Positions 53,904 to 61,910 of a stretch of DNA of 64,000 nt are shown in pieces. The DNA is from Bradyrhizobium macuxiense (lineage in GTDB: Bacteria; Pseudomonadota; Alphaproteobacteria; Rhizobiales; Xanthobacteraceae), in NCBI RefSeq assembly GCF_007993935.1, contig NZ_VITY01000002.1:1-64000 (forward strand). Reading direction: 5' to 3'. Position numbers and translations under genes: made by a program. Within the stretch, counting starts at the first letter, position 1. Each line of letters starts with the position of its first letter. A model generated the notes under the pieces. It ran no database searches and was not told where the DNA came from. It saw nothing but the letters and a program-made list of their open reading frames with translations.

Positions 53904-53988
53904 GTCATTGCGAGGAGCGAAGCGACCAAGCAATCCATCTTTCTACGCATCCGGAGAGATGGACTGCTTCGCTTCACTCGCAATGACG
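53904..53988. repeat. Intergenic palindromic element (GTCATTGCGAG family)
   Basis: Third copy of the GTCATTGCGAG..CTCGCAATGAC element, also at 21925-22036 and 27189-27272. It separates the convergent ThDP and ketopantoate-reductase-like genes. Confidence 0.8.
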
Positions 53989-53999
53989 GCAATGGATGC

Positions 54000-55061
54000 T
54001 CAATTCATCCGCAATTCGGTAATGTGCCGCGGATCCGGCTTCAGCTCGCCGCGTTCGACGCGCTTGACGATGTCGGTCAGCGCGGCGTTGGCCGCGCATG
54101 ACATGCCGAGCTTCTCGCCCTCGCGCACCACAAAACCGTTGAGGAATTCGATCTCGGTGCGGCGGCCCTTCTGCATGTCCTGGCCCATCGAGGGTCGCTG
54201 CGCGGACGAGGTGCGCTTGGCATCCTTGAAGCGCTGCTCGTCGCAGGCACGGGTCGCGGCCTCGTCGCCCTCGCCGGCGCGGGCGATGGTCTCGGGCGGC
54301 AGATGCAGGATCTCTTCCAGCTGATAGCCATGCGCCTGGCCAACGCGGATCGCCTCGCTGCCGAGCCGCGTCGAGAACCGGCGCAGCGGTTCGCTCTGCA
54401 GCACCTCGCCGCCCGCCAGACCCGTGCAGGCCGAGAGCCCTTTGCCCATCACATTGGCGACGAGCTTGGACCAGCGCTCGCCCCAGAGATTTGAGGTGAC
54501 CTTGGCGCTGTCGGAATGAGCGACCAGCCGGCACACCTCCTCCGCCCGCGCGGTGATGCGGCCATGCACCTCGCCGGCGCGAAACACGGTATGCGCTGCG
54601 CCGCCCTTGCCGGCGCCGCGGTGGATATGGCCGGGCCCGGGCAGATTGACGGTGATGCTGCTCGCGATGCAGCCGAGCGTCTTGCCCCAGCCGACGACGC
54701 CGGCGATCGTCTCCTCGTTCATGCAGTTCTGCAGCGACACGACATAGCCGTCCGCCGCCAGATATTGCCGGATCAGCATGGTGGCCCAGGCCGTGTCGTA
54801 GGACTTCATGCAGACGAAGGCGATGTCGACCGGCTTCTCCTTGGCGAGCTGCTGCGCGTCGGTGATATCAAGCGCACGCACCGGCACCGAGAACTCGGCA
54901 ACATCCATCGCGTGGGTGACGCGCAGTCCGTGCTTGCGCATGTGCTCGACATGCTCGGGCCAGGGATCGATGAAGGTGACGTCCTCACCCGCCTGCGCCA
55001 TATGCGCACCGGCATAGCCGCCGACCGCACCCGCGCCGACGATCGCGATCTTCCGACCCAT
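54000..55061 (-). CDS. Ketopantoate-reductase-family (PanE/ApbA-like) dehydrogenase
   Basis: 353 residues. Dinucleotide motif GAGAVGGYAGAHMA (10-23). Later helical domain with LWGERWSKLVANVMGKGLSACTG (the Lys-containing catalytic segment) and MGQDMQKGRRTEIEFLNGFVVREG, diagnostic for PanE-like proteins. Reduces a 2-oxo acid with NADPH; true 2-ketopantoate reduction cannot be assumed, since the paralogues are many. Ends opposite the ThDP gene across a palindrome. Start ATG 55061 with GGGGA. Confidence 0.85.
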   Translation of the reverse strand: MGRKIAIVGAGAVGGYAGAHMAQAGEDVTFIDPWPEHVEHMRKHGLRVTHAMDVAEFSVPVRALDITDAQQLAKEKPVDIAFVCMKSYDTAWATMLIRQYLAADGYVVSLQNCMNEETIAGVVGWGKTLGCIASSITVNLPGPGHIHRGAGKGGAAHTVFRAGEVHGRITARAEEVCRLVAHSDSAKVTSNLWGERWSKLVANVMGKGLSACTGLAGGEVLQSEPLRRFSTRLGSEAIRVGQAHGYQLEEILHLPPETIARAGEGDEAATRACDEQRFKDAKRTSSAQRPSMGQDMQKGRRTEIEFLNGFVVREGEKLGMSCAANAALTDIVKRVERGELKPDPRHITELRMN

Positions 55062-55197
55062 GTTTCCATCCCCTGATCTTGTCCGAAGCAGACGCTTGCT
55101 GCGTCCGTTGCCGACCAGTCTAGGGGATCAGGCGGTCAGGCCAACCGGTCGCTTCATGAAAAAACGGGCCTGTGCCATGCCAGTATTCATGGGGCCG

Positions 55198-55230
55198 AAA
55201 AAAATCCCCGCGGGCGAGCTGCCCGCGAGG
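55198..55230 (-). terminator. Rho-independent terminator of the DUF1236 gene
   Basis: Minus-strand stem of about ten pairs (CCTCGCGGGC / GCCCGCGGGG, one mismatch) around AGCTC, followed by seven T. It begins 31 bases past the stop of the DUF1236 gene. Confidence 0.85.
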
Positions 55231-55260
55231 ATGTCCGCAGTCAGATGAAGCCAGGCGCAA

Positions 55261-55650
55261 TCAGTCGATGATCTTGACGATCCGGTGGGTGCGCGCGTCA
55301 ACGATCACACGGCGATCATTGACGACCGCATAGCGATACTCGGTGTAGCGCGGCACCGGGCGGAGCACGACGGTGTCGGGCAGCGGCTCACCGACCACGA
55401 CGCGTTCGCGCACCACGACCGACGGCTCGTTGCGCGGGATCGAGGAGATCACCGCATTCGGAATCTCGAGGCCGGCGCCGACCGCAGCACCAACCGTACC
55501 GCCGACGATCTCGCCCAGCGGGCCCGCGATCTCGCCGCCGGTCCGCGCACCGTTCGCGGCGCCCGCAGCAGTCGTGGACTGCGCGAAGGCCGAACCGGAC
55601 GCGAGCAGCGACGCAGCAACGACAAGGGAAACGGCAAAACGCTTGTTCAT
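55261..55650 (-). CDS. DUF1236-domain secreted protein
   Basis: 129 residues. Signal peptide MNKRFAVSLVVAASLLASGS, cleavage after AFA (residue 23). Gly/Ala-rich middle (AAGAANGARTGGEIAGPLGEI), then the DUF1236 end: RYTEYRYAVVNDRRVIVDARTHRIVKIID. These small periplasmic proteins are abundant in Bradyrhizobium and of unknown function. ATG 55650 (second of an ATGATG pair) behind GGAGGAGGAG. Own terminator downstream. Confidence 0.85.
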   Translation of the reverse strand: MNKRFAVSLVVAASLLASGSAFAQSTTAAGAANGARTGGEIAGPLGEIVGGTVGAAVGAGLEIPNAVISSIPRNEPSVVVRERVVVGEPLPDTVVLRPVPRYTEYRYAVVNDRRVIVDARTHRIVKIID

Positions 55651-55864
55651 CATTCTCCTCCTCCGAGTTGATCGACGCATCTCAACATCGGAGCGAATGA
55701 GACGTTCCAGTTCCAGCGCGGCAACTTGCGCGTAAATTCTGGTTCCGCAGCAACCACCTGTGGTTCCGGCGCAAATGAGAATGCTGCTTCGAGCATGTCG
55801 CAATCGGCATTCATCATTGGTTCAGGTTCAGAGACGGTTCAGTGCAGTCCGCAGTGCGCGTCCT

Positions 55865-56647
55865 TCACTGCGGCGGCTTCTGTTCGGTGCGTCGTCTTGA
55901 CGTTCGCGGTCTCGGCGCCGGTGTAGCCACCGGCTTGATGCGGATCCGCATCGCGCCACCCTTCGGATGATCGATCTCGAAGGCGTTGGTCCTGCGCACC
56001 AGTTCGCCGAGGGTGCGGAAGCCGTAAGTCCGTTGATCGAAATCCGATGCGACATTGGCAAGCTGGCGTCCGACCTCGCCAAGCGTCACCCAGCCATCTT
56101 CACTGGCGATCTGGCCGAGCACCTTCTTGATGATCGGCGTCGCGGTCTCGGGCGGCTGCAATGGCTGAGCACGCGCGGCCGAGTCCTGGTTGCTGGCCGC
56201 ACCGCCGCGCAAATTCTCGGTATAGACGAACCTGCGGCAGGCCTGCCGGAAACTTTCCGGCGTCTTCTGCTCGCCGAACCCAAACACATCGATGCCGTGC
56301 TCGCGGATGCGCGCGGCAAGCCGGGTGAAATCGCTGTCCGACGACACCAGGCAGAAGCCATCGAACCGGCCGCTGTGCAGCAGGTCCATCGCGTCGATCA
56401 CGAGGGTGATGTCGGATGCATTCTTGCCGGTGGTGTAGGCGAATTGCTGCTGCGGGATGATGGCGTGCTTGGACAGGATGTCGGCCCAGCCCTTGGACCT
56501 CGGGTTGGAGAAGTCGCCATAGATGCGGCGCACGCTGGCCTCGCCGATCTTGGCGATCTCCTCGAACAGCCCGTCGGCGATCTTTGCGGATGCATTGTCG
56601 GCGTCGATCAGGACGGCGAGACGGGGCGAGCGAAGTTCGGACGGCAT
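55865..56647 (-). CDS. NYN (PIN-like) nuclease domain plus OST-HTH/LOTUS protein
   Basis: 260 residues. NYN/LabA-type domain with the acidic metal set: LIDADNAS (Asp15, Asp17), SDITLVIDAMDLL (Asp85, Asp88 region) and LVSSDSDFTRLA (Asp104, Asp106). A LOTUS-like winged helix follows (about 168-240): KKVLGQIASEDGWVTLGEVGRQLAN...GFRTLGELVRR. Basic tail (PRPRTSRRRTEQK). NYN-LOTUS proteins are thought to be RNA-binding ribonucleases; partner and target unknown. Start ATG 56647. Confidence 0.85.
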   Translation of the reverse strand: MPSELRSPRLAVLIDADNASAKIADGLFEEIAKIGEASVRRIYGDFSNPRSKGWADILSKHAIIPQQQFAYTTGKNASDITLVIDAMDLLHSGRFDGFCLVSSDSDFTRLAARIREHGIDVFGFGEQKTPESFRQACRRFVYTENLRGGAASNQDSAARAQPLQPPETATPIIKKVLGQIASEDGWVTLGEVGRQLANVASDFDQRTYGFRTLGELVRRTNAFEIDHPKGGAMRIRIKPVATPAPRPRTSRRRTEQKPPQ

Positions 56648-56755
56648 GGCATTTCTCAGCTGGGACGCGATGGATCAAGATTCGCACATCGCGCGTCCCA
56701 GGCATAGACCAAGCGGCCGCCGGTTCGCCGTCACGGCAGTGGCCGGTCGTGCGGC

Positions 56756-57163
56756 TCAGATCACCTCGCCGAGGTCGATCGCGCGCCTGGCGAACTCGAT
56801 GGCCTTCTCGGCGGTGATCGCATCCGCTGTGGTCGTGGCCTCGTCGCGCACCGACGGCGGCGAGGCGATCCGGATCTTCTTGCCGTTCGAGCGGCGGATG
56901 GTCGCGCGCCAGCGATCGACATCGCGGCGGTAGGCATCGATGACAAAGTCCCGGTAGGCGACGCCGCTCATCAGCGGCTGAAGCGTTGCCATTTCGGCAC
57001 CGGCCGGCCGGCTCGCGATCTCGCGCACCATCTCGACAATCGTCTCGACGGCGTGCTCACGCGCGACGCCGGTCACGTCCCTGAGCAAATAGCTCACCGC
57101 CGCGCCGATCTGCGCCCTGGCGCGATCGTCGCTCGCAAAATCCGAATCGACCTGAATTGACAT
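56756..57163 (-). CDS. Unknown protein
   Basis: 135 residues. MSIQVDSDFASDDRARAQIG at the start, followed by long helices (VTGVAREHAVETIVEMVREIASRPAG and YRRDVDRWRATIRRSNGKKI). Soluble and charged; no domain recognised. ATG 57163 is the natural candidate, but its purine-rich site (GGAGGAGG) is 13 bases away, which is long. Downstream of an AT-rich gap and upstream of the NYN-LOTUS gene on the same strand. Confidence 0.6.
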   Translation of the reverse strand: MSIQVDSDFASDDRARAQIGAAVSYLLRDVTGVAREHAVETIVEMVREIASRPAGAEMATLQPLMSGVAYRDFVIDAYRRDVDRWRATIRRSNGKKIRIASPPSVRDEATTTADAITAEKAIEFARRAIDLGEVI

Positions 57164-57448
57164 GATGGGGAATACGCCTCCTCCGGACGCAATATCGGAC
57201 GCTTCCAGGCATCCGGCACGCTGCAACCAAGAGACGTTTAGTCGGCTCCCCATTAAAGCCGGATTATCCGTTAGCCCCCGATTTCTCGGACGCCGTTAAC
57301 CGGGTCTTGATGTCGCTTCGGAACCTGTCCGAAGCGGCATCGAACCGCGGTCCGATCACAGAGCACCCCCGCTCCGCGCCGATTTGTCCCCAGCCCCGTC
57401 GGGCGCCGCCGGCGGGTTCGCGCCGCCAATCCGCTCGTGATCTCCAAT

Positions 57449-57458
57449 TGACATATCA
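57449..57458. promoter_or_regulatory. Shared GntR-like box, MFS promoter
   Basis: TGACATATCA in the 380-base gap 57164-57543, about 85 bases before the MFS ATG. The same ten bases occur at 62720-62729 before the membrane-hydroxylase operon, and a variant TGAGATATCT at 59037-59046 before the GntR gene. Nothing else is recognised in this gap. Confidence 0.5.
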
Positions 57459-57543
57459 CTGCTATTTGTGTGACATTTTATGAAATGGGCCGACAAGAGC
57501 CCGGCCACGTCCACTTGGGCAAGTCCACTTGGGGAGGACAGCA

Positions 57544-58956
57544 ATGACCATTTCCGACGTCACCGCATCGGCCGGAAGCCGGGCTCCGGCCGCCGTCGCG
57601 CGCACCGCGCAGGCGCAGCAGGTCGCCGACATCGCGGCACGCCTCGAACGCCTGCCGCTGACCTCCTATCAGCGCTGGATCTTCGGGATCATCGCAACCG
57701 CATGGCTCTTCGACAGCATGGACCTGGCCGCGCTCACTTTCGTGCTCGGCTCGATCCGCCAGACCTTCGGCCTGTCGACGGCGGAAGCCGGGCTGCTGTC
57801 CAGCATGAGCTTCCTCGGCATGTTCGCGGGCGCCGCGTCCGCCGGCCTGCTGGCCGACCGCTTCGGCCGCGCCCGCGTCTTCCAGGTCAGCATGATCTTC
57901 TGGGGATTGGGCAGCCTGTGCTGCGGTCTCTCGACGACGGCGACCGCGCTCGGCGCGTCCCGCCTGCTGCTCGGCTTCGGCATGGGCATGGAGTTTCCCG
58001 TCGCGCAATCGATGGTCTCGGAAATCATGCCGGCCAGCAACCGGGGCCGCTACATCGCGTTCCTTGAAGGGTTTTGGCCGCTCGGCTTCATCGCGTCGGG
58101 CCTGTTGACCTACTTCGTGCTGCAGGCCGCCGACTGGCGCTGGGTCTTCATCCTGCAGGCGATCCCGGCCGTCTTCGTACTTGTGGTACGGCGCTATGTT
58201 CCGGAATCGCCGCGCTGGCTCGCCTCCCACGGCTATTCCGAGCGGGCCGAAGCGACCGTGCGCGACATCGAAAGCAGGGTGCGTGATCGCATGGGCAGCA
58301 AGGACCTGCCGCCGGTCGTGCGCCAAGCCGCCGCTCCCGCGTCCGAAACGACCGGGCTGAGGACGCTGTTCTCAGGCATCTACGCCAGGCGGACCACAAT
58401 GTTGTGGACCTTGTGGTTCTTCGCGCTGCTCGGCTTCTACGGTCTGACCACGTGGCTCGGCGCGCTGCTGCAGGCAAAGGGATTCCCGATCACCAAGTCG
58501 GTGTTCTACACCATCATGATCTCGCTCGCGGGCATCCCCGGCTTCCTGGTCTCGGCGTGGCTCGTCGAATCCTGGGGCCGCAAGGCGACGCTGGTGATGA
58601 ACCTGCTCTGCGGCGCAATCGCCTGCCATTTCTACGGCTCGGCGGCGGACCAGACCCAGCTCATCATTGCCGGCCTCTGCATGCAATTCTTCCTGTTCGG
58701 CATGTGGTCGGCGCTCTACGCCTATACGCCTGAATTGTACCCGACCCATGTCCGGGCGACCGGAACCGGATTTGCCTCCGCGGTCGGCCGAATCGGTTCG
58801 CTGATCGGTCCATATGTGATCGGCGTGATCCTGCCCGCGGCGGGACAGAGCGGTGTGTTCGCACTGGGCGCCGGCGCGTTCGTGGTGGCGGCGCTGGCCG
58901 TGCTGTTGCTCGGCGAGGAAACCCGCGGCCGGACCCTGGAAAGCATTTCGCACTGA
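57544..58956 (+). CDS. MFS transporter (metabolite/aromatic-acid type)
   Basis: 470 residues, 12 predicted helices, cytosolic N-terminus of about 55 residues. MFS motifs: AGLLADRFGRARVFQ (motif A), PESPRWL after helix 6, and YTPELYPTHVRATGTGFASAVGRIGS in helix 11. Resembles NiaP/AAHS-type transporters for aromatic or other organic acids. Start ATG 57544 with GGGGAGG five bases upstream. Followed by the GntR gene, and preceded by a TGACATATCA box shared with the hydroxylase operon, so it may import or export that operon's substrate. Confidence 0.88.
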   Translation: MTISDVTASAGSRAPAAVARTAQAQQVADIAARLERLPLTSYQRWIFGIIATAWLFDSMDLAALTFVLGSIRQTFGLSTAEAGLLSSMSFLGMFAGAASAGLLADRFGRARVFQVSMIFWGLGSLCCGLSTTATALGASRLLLGFGMGMEFPVAQSMVSEIMPASNRGRYIAFLEGFWPLGFIASGLLTYFVLQAADWRWVFILQAIPAVFVLVVRRYVPESPRWLASHGYSERAEATVRDIESRVRDRMGSKDLPPVVRQAAAPASETTGLRTLFSGIYARRTTMLWTLWFFALLGFYGLTTWLGALLQAKGFPITKSVFYTIMISLAGIPGFLVSAWLVESWGRKATLVMNLLCGAIACHFYGSAADQTQLIIAGLCMQFFLFGMWSALYAYTPELYPTHVRATGTGFASAVGRIGSLIGPYVIGVILPAAGQSGVFALGAGAFVVAALAVLLLGEETRGRTLESISH

Positions 58957-59036
58957 TGATGCGCTGCTGTTCGCTGCACGCGGCCGGATTCGGTGTAACG
59001 CCGATCGAGTGGCCTTGTCAGTGCCATCGGGGCGTG

Positions 59037-59046
59037 TGAGATATCT
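59037..59046. promoter_or_regulatory. GntR box variant before the GntR gene
   Basis: TGAGATATCT, differing at two symmetric positions from TGACATATCA at 57449 and 62720; it is itself nearly palindromic (AGATATCT). Directly adjoins the next palindrome. Probable autoregulatory site. Confidence 0.45.
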
Positions 59047-59058
59047 GCTGTACAGCAG
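59045..59058. promoter_or_regulatory. 14-bp perfect palindrome before the GntR gene
   Basis: CTGCTGTACAGCAG, 14 bases before the GntR ATG. Overlaps the end of TGAGATATCT. Could be a second operator or an mRNA hairpin near the start codon. Confidence 0.5.
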
Positions 59059-59072
59059 CACGCAAGATCCCG

Positions 59073-59828
59073 ATGGCAGATTCGAGCAAACGATCAAGCA
59101 CGGTGCGCGCCCGCGCAGCAGGAAGCCGTCGGCCGGCGCGGCAATCGTCCGCCGGCGGCAAGCCGCGCTCTGCCGCGCAGGCCCTTCTCCCGCAAGGCGA
59201 CGTCACCCTCACCGATCGCGCCTATGCCGAGCTGGAAGAGCTGATCGTGACGCTGCAACTGCCGCCCGGCACCGCGCTCTCCGAACTCGTGCTCGCCAAG
59301 CGGCTCGACATCGGCCGGACCCCGATCCGAGAGGCGCTGCAGCGGCTGTCGCGCGACGGCCTCGTCAACATCCTGGCTCGCCGCGGCGTGCTGGTGTCCG
59401 AGATCGACCTTCGCGCCCAGCTCCGCCTGCTCGAAGTGCGGCGCGAGCTGGAACGGCTGATGGCGCGCGGCGCCGCCGAGCGCGCCACCAGCGAGCAGCG
59501 TGCGCAGTTCTCCGAAATCGCCGCAGGCATGCGGCGCGCGGCGGAAAAATCCGACGATCTGCTGTTCATGCGGCTCGATCACCAGTTCAACACGCTGATC
59601 TCCACAGCGTCACGCAACGAGTTCGCCTCGCGCGCCATGGGCCTGATGCACGGTCTGTCGCGCCGATTCTGGTACCAGCATTACAAGGAAGCAGCCGATC
59701 TGCCGCTCGCGGCGCGGCTGCATGCCGACGTCGCCGAGGCCATCGCCGAACGCCGCACCGACGCCGCGGGCGCTGCCTCCGACAGCCTGATCGATTACAT
59801 CGAGAGTTTCGCGCGTTCGACGCTGTAG
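59073..59828 (+). CDS. GntR-family regulator (FCD domain)
   Basis: 251 residues. Disordered basic N-terminus (about 1-40), winged helix with LSELVLAKRLDIGRTPIREALQRLSRDGLV, then an FCD ligand domain with metal-type residues (Asp in MRLDHQFNTLI, His in LHADVAEAIAE). FCD regulators typically respond to carboxylates. ATG 59073 has no clear Shine-Dalgarno and sits behind a palindrome. It faces the alcohol dehydrogenase end of the hydroxylase operon and follows the MFS gene. Confidence 0.85.
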   Translation: MADSSKRSSTVRARAAGSRRPARQSSAGGKPRSAAQALLPQGDVTLTDRAYAELEELIVTLQLPPGTALSELVLAKRLDIGRTPIREALQRLSRDGLVNILARRGVLVSEIDLRAQLRLLEVRRELERLMARGAAERATSEQRAQFSEIAAGMRRAAEKSDDLLFMRLDHQFNTLISTASRNEFASRAMGLMHGLSRRFWYQHYKEAADLPLAARLHADVAEAIAERRTDAAGAASDSLIDYIESFARSTL

Positions 59829-59832
59829 GCCT

Positions 59833-60942
59833 TCATAGCTCGACGACCGTGCGGATCGACCTTCCGCGCCGCAACGCCTCGAAGCCGTCATTGATGCCGT
59901 CGAGCGTGCAGCGACCGGTGATCAGTTCGTCGAGCTTGAGCCTGCCATCGAGATAGGCCTGCGCCAGCCAGGGAAAGTCACGCCGCGGGCGCGCGCCGCC
60001 ATAGCTCGAGCGACGAAATCGCTTCTCGCCCATCAACGCGCCCCAGCGGAAGCTCACGTCTTGCGTGACGTCGATCTTGCCGAGCCAGATCACCTCACCG
60101 CCCGGCCGCACCGCCTCCGCGGTCTGCCGGAACGCCAGCGGATGGCCGGCCGCTTCGAGGATGACGTCGGCCCCCCGGCCGCTGGTCACCTCCCTGGCGA
60201 ACTGGACCGGGTCGCTGTGCGCTGCATTGACGGTGAGCGTCGCGCCGAGGTTCCGCGCCAGCGCAAGCTTTGCATCGTCGAGGTCGACCGCGATGATCGC
60301 TCCGGCCCCGGCGAGCCGGGCGCCCTGCACCGCGGCCAGCCCGACCGCGCCGCAGCCCGTGACCATCACGGTGTCGCCGTGGCCGATGGCGGCGACGTTC
60401 AGCGCCGCGCCGACGCCGGTCATGACACCGCAGCCGATCAGGCAGGCACGATCGAACGGAATCTCCTTGGGCACGACGATTGCCTGCTGCGCCGGCAGCA
60501 CGACATATTCCGAGAACGCTCCAAGGAACATCAGATGCGCCAGACTCTTGCCGCCCGCGAGCTGCGCCTTCGACGCGCCGTCGAAATGCACGCCTTCCGC
60601 GCCTTTGGCGAGATAGGTCTCGCACAGGATCGGCTGCCCGCGGTCGCAGTGAAAGCAGTGCCCGCAATGCGGATTCCATGACAGGATCACGTGGTCGCCG
60701 GCGCTGACGTCCCGCACCGCGCTGCCGACCTCCTCGACCACGCCGGCCGCCTCGTGCCCGAGGATCATCGGCAAGGGATAACGTAGCGATCCGTCGATCA
60801 CCTCCAGATCGGTATGGCAGAGCCCCGCGGCCCGCACCTTCACCACGACGTCGGTCGGCATCGGTGGTGCCAGCGAAACGCGCTCGACGGAGAGCGGCGT
60901 TCCGCTTTGATGCAGCACCGCCGCACGACAAATGAGGGTCAT
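59833..60942 (-). CDS. Zinc-dependent alcohol dehydrogenase (class III-like)
   Basis: 369 residues. Catalytic zinc motif GLCHTDLEV, GHEAAGVVEEVG, and structural-zinc CGHCFHCDRGQPILC (four Cys). NAD motif VTGCGAVGLAAVQGARLAGA and Asp in AVDLDDAKL indicate NAD preference. Oxidises an alcohol to aldehyde. Last gene of a five-gene operon that starts with a membrane hydroxylase, so a hydroxylated lipid or hydrocarbon could be its substrate. Overlaps nothing; GAGAG eight bases before ATG 60942. Confidence 0.9.
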   Translation of the reverse strand: MTLICRAAVLHQSGTPLSVERVSLAPPMPTDVVVKVRAAGLCHTDLEVIDGSLRYPLPMILGHEAAGVVEEVGSAVRDVSAGDHVILSWNPHCGHCFHCDRGQPILCETYLAKGAEGVHFDGASKAQLAGGKSLAHLMFLGAFSEYVVLPAQQAIVVPKEIPFDRACLIGCGVMTGVGAALNVAAIGHGDTVMVTGCGAVGLAAVQGARLAGAGAIIAVDLDDAKLALARNLGATLTVNAAHSDPVQFAREVTSGRGADVILEAAGHPLAFRQTAEAVRPGGEVIWLGKIDVTQDVSFRWGALMGEKRFRRSSYGGARPRRDFPWLAQAYLDGRLKLDELITGRCTLDGINDGFEALRRGRSIRTVVEL

Positions 60943-60975
60943 GTCAAAATTCTCTCGCGGAGCAATCAGCGTGGG

Positions 60976-61284
60976 TTAGGCCGTTGGTCCGGACCGCAGC
61001 GCCGCGACCGCCTCGTCGAGATCGGCCGACGAAAGCTCCCATTCATTGCCGAAATTGGCGACGATGCGCCGCATGAAGCTCTCGTGCAGCGCCTTCGCGG
61101 CGGCCGCGTCGTGCAGATGATCATAGAGCAGCGCGAAGGCCAGTTGTGCCGGCTCGGGCCCCTCGTAGCTCCATTCAAATCCGTGCTCGGTGAGACGAAG
61201 CTGGTCGTAATGTGGTGACAGCGGCTCGCCGTCGACCAGCACGGAAATGCCGTCGATGGTGCGGTCCCCGGCATAGCTCGCCAT
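60976..61284 (-). CDS. Small DUF6166-like protein
   Basis: 102 residues. Pattern YAGDRTIDGISVLVDGEPLSP...GFEWSYEGPEPAQLAFALLYDHLHD...NEWELSSADLDEAV resembles DUF6166, which has the same GFEWGYGGSGPAQLALALL-type core. Cytosolic, function unknown. ATG 61284 with AGGGAG six bases upstream. Fourth of five genes in the hydroxylase operon; 33 bases before the alcohol dehydrogenase. Confidence 0.75.
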   Translation of the reverse strand: MASYAGDRTIDGISVLVDGEPLSPHYDQLRLTEHGFEWSYEGPEPAQLAFALLYDHLHDAAAAKALHESFMRRIVANFGNEWELSSADLDEAVAALRSGPTA

Positions 61285-61324
61285 CGGAGTCTCCCTGTGC
61301 TGAAGCGTCATATCAGGATCTCTG

Positions 61325-61522
61325 TCAGGATCTTGGGGGACGCATCTTGAGGTCCTTCTTGACGACCTCGGGGAAGATCCACATCGCGACCGTGGCGAAT
61401 ACGCCGAGGAAGGCGACTGCGTAGCTCGGCCCCTGCTGTCCGAGATAGACCATGAAGAAGTATCCGCAGGCCGCCGTGGCAAGGCACGCCAGCGACAGCA
61501 TGAGCTTGATGTGGCTTGGCAT
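61325..61522 (-). CDS. Small membrane protein (65 aa)
   Basis: 65 residues, two predicted transmembrane helices (about 5-25 and 32-50) and a basic tail (KKDLKMRPPRS). GGGGAGG five bases before ATG 61522 makes translation convincing. No known domain. Third in the hydroxylase operon, 13 bases after the 124-residue membrane protein. Could be an accessory subunit of the membrane oxygenase. Confidence 0.8.
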   Translation of the reverse strand: MPSHIKLMLSLACLATAACGYFFMVYLGQQGPSYAVAFLGVFATVAMWIFPEVVKKDLKMRPPRS

Positions 61523-61535
61523 CGAGACCTCCCCT

Positions 61536-61910
61536 TCAGGTCCACATGTGGAATGATGGTGCGGCCACGCCGACCAGCAGCGCCAGCGCCGCGATCATGG
61601 CGCAACAGGACAACCGCAGTCCCGCGCGTCCGTCGCGCCACCATTCCGGCAGCGCCTGAAACAGCCCGGGCAGGAACAGGAACAGCACACCGCCCACCAC
61701 AATGATGGTGGTCCAGCGCAGTTCGACCAACGCGAAGGCCAGCGTGCCGGCGAACAACATCACCCACAATGCGGTGGTCATCGTTACCGGCAGAACGGCG
61801 CGTCCGCGCAGCGGATACATCCCGGCCAGTTGGAGGAAGCCGATGCAGCACACGCTCCACAGCAGGCCGAACCAGGCCAGGCCGGCGAGATTGGGTTCAA
61901 GCTGCGGCAT
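61536..61910 (-). CDS. Membrane protein, four helices (124 aa)
   Basis: 124 residues with about four hydrophobic helices (LAWFGLLWSVCCIGFLQLAG, ALWVMLFAGTLAFALVEL, TIIVVGGVLFLFLPGLFQAL and a C-terminal one). No motif recognised. Its ATG lies inside the end of the hydroxylase gene (14-base overlap), so it is translationally coupled and likely a physical partner. Confidence 0.8.
   Translation of the reverse strand: MPQLEPNLAGLAWFGLLWSVCCIGFLQLAGMYPLRGRAVLPVTMTTALWVMLFAGTLAFALVELRWTTIIVVGGVLFLFLPGLFQALPEWWRDGRAGLRLSCCAMIAALALLVGVAAPSFHMWT

Noticed and set aside
61274..61860. Long N-terminal extension of the DUF6166-like protein
   Set aside because: The extension is antisense-like low-complexity sequence overlapping two membrane-protein genes; ATG 61284 has its own AGGGAG site.
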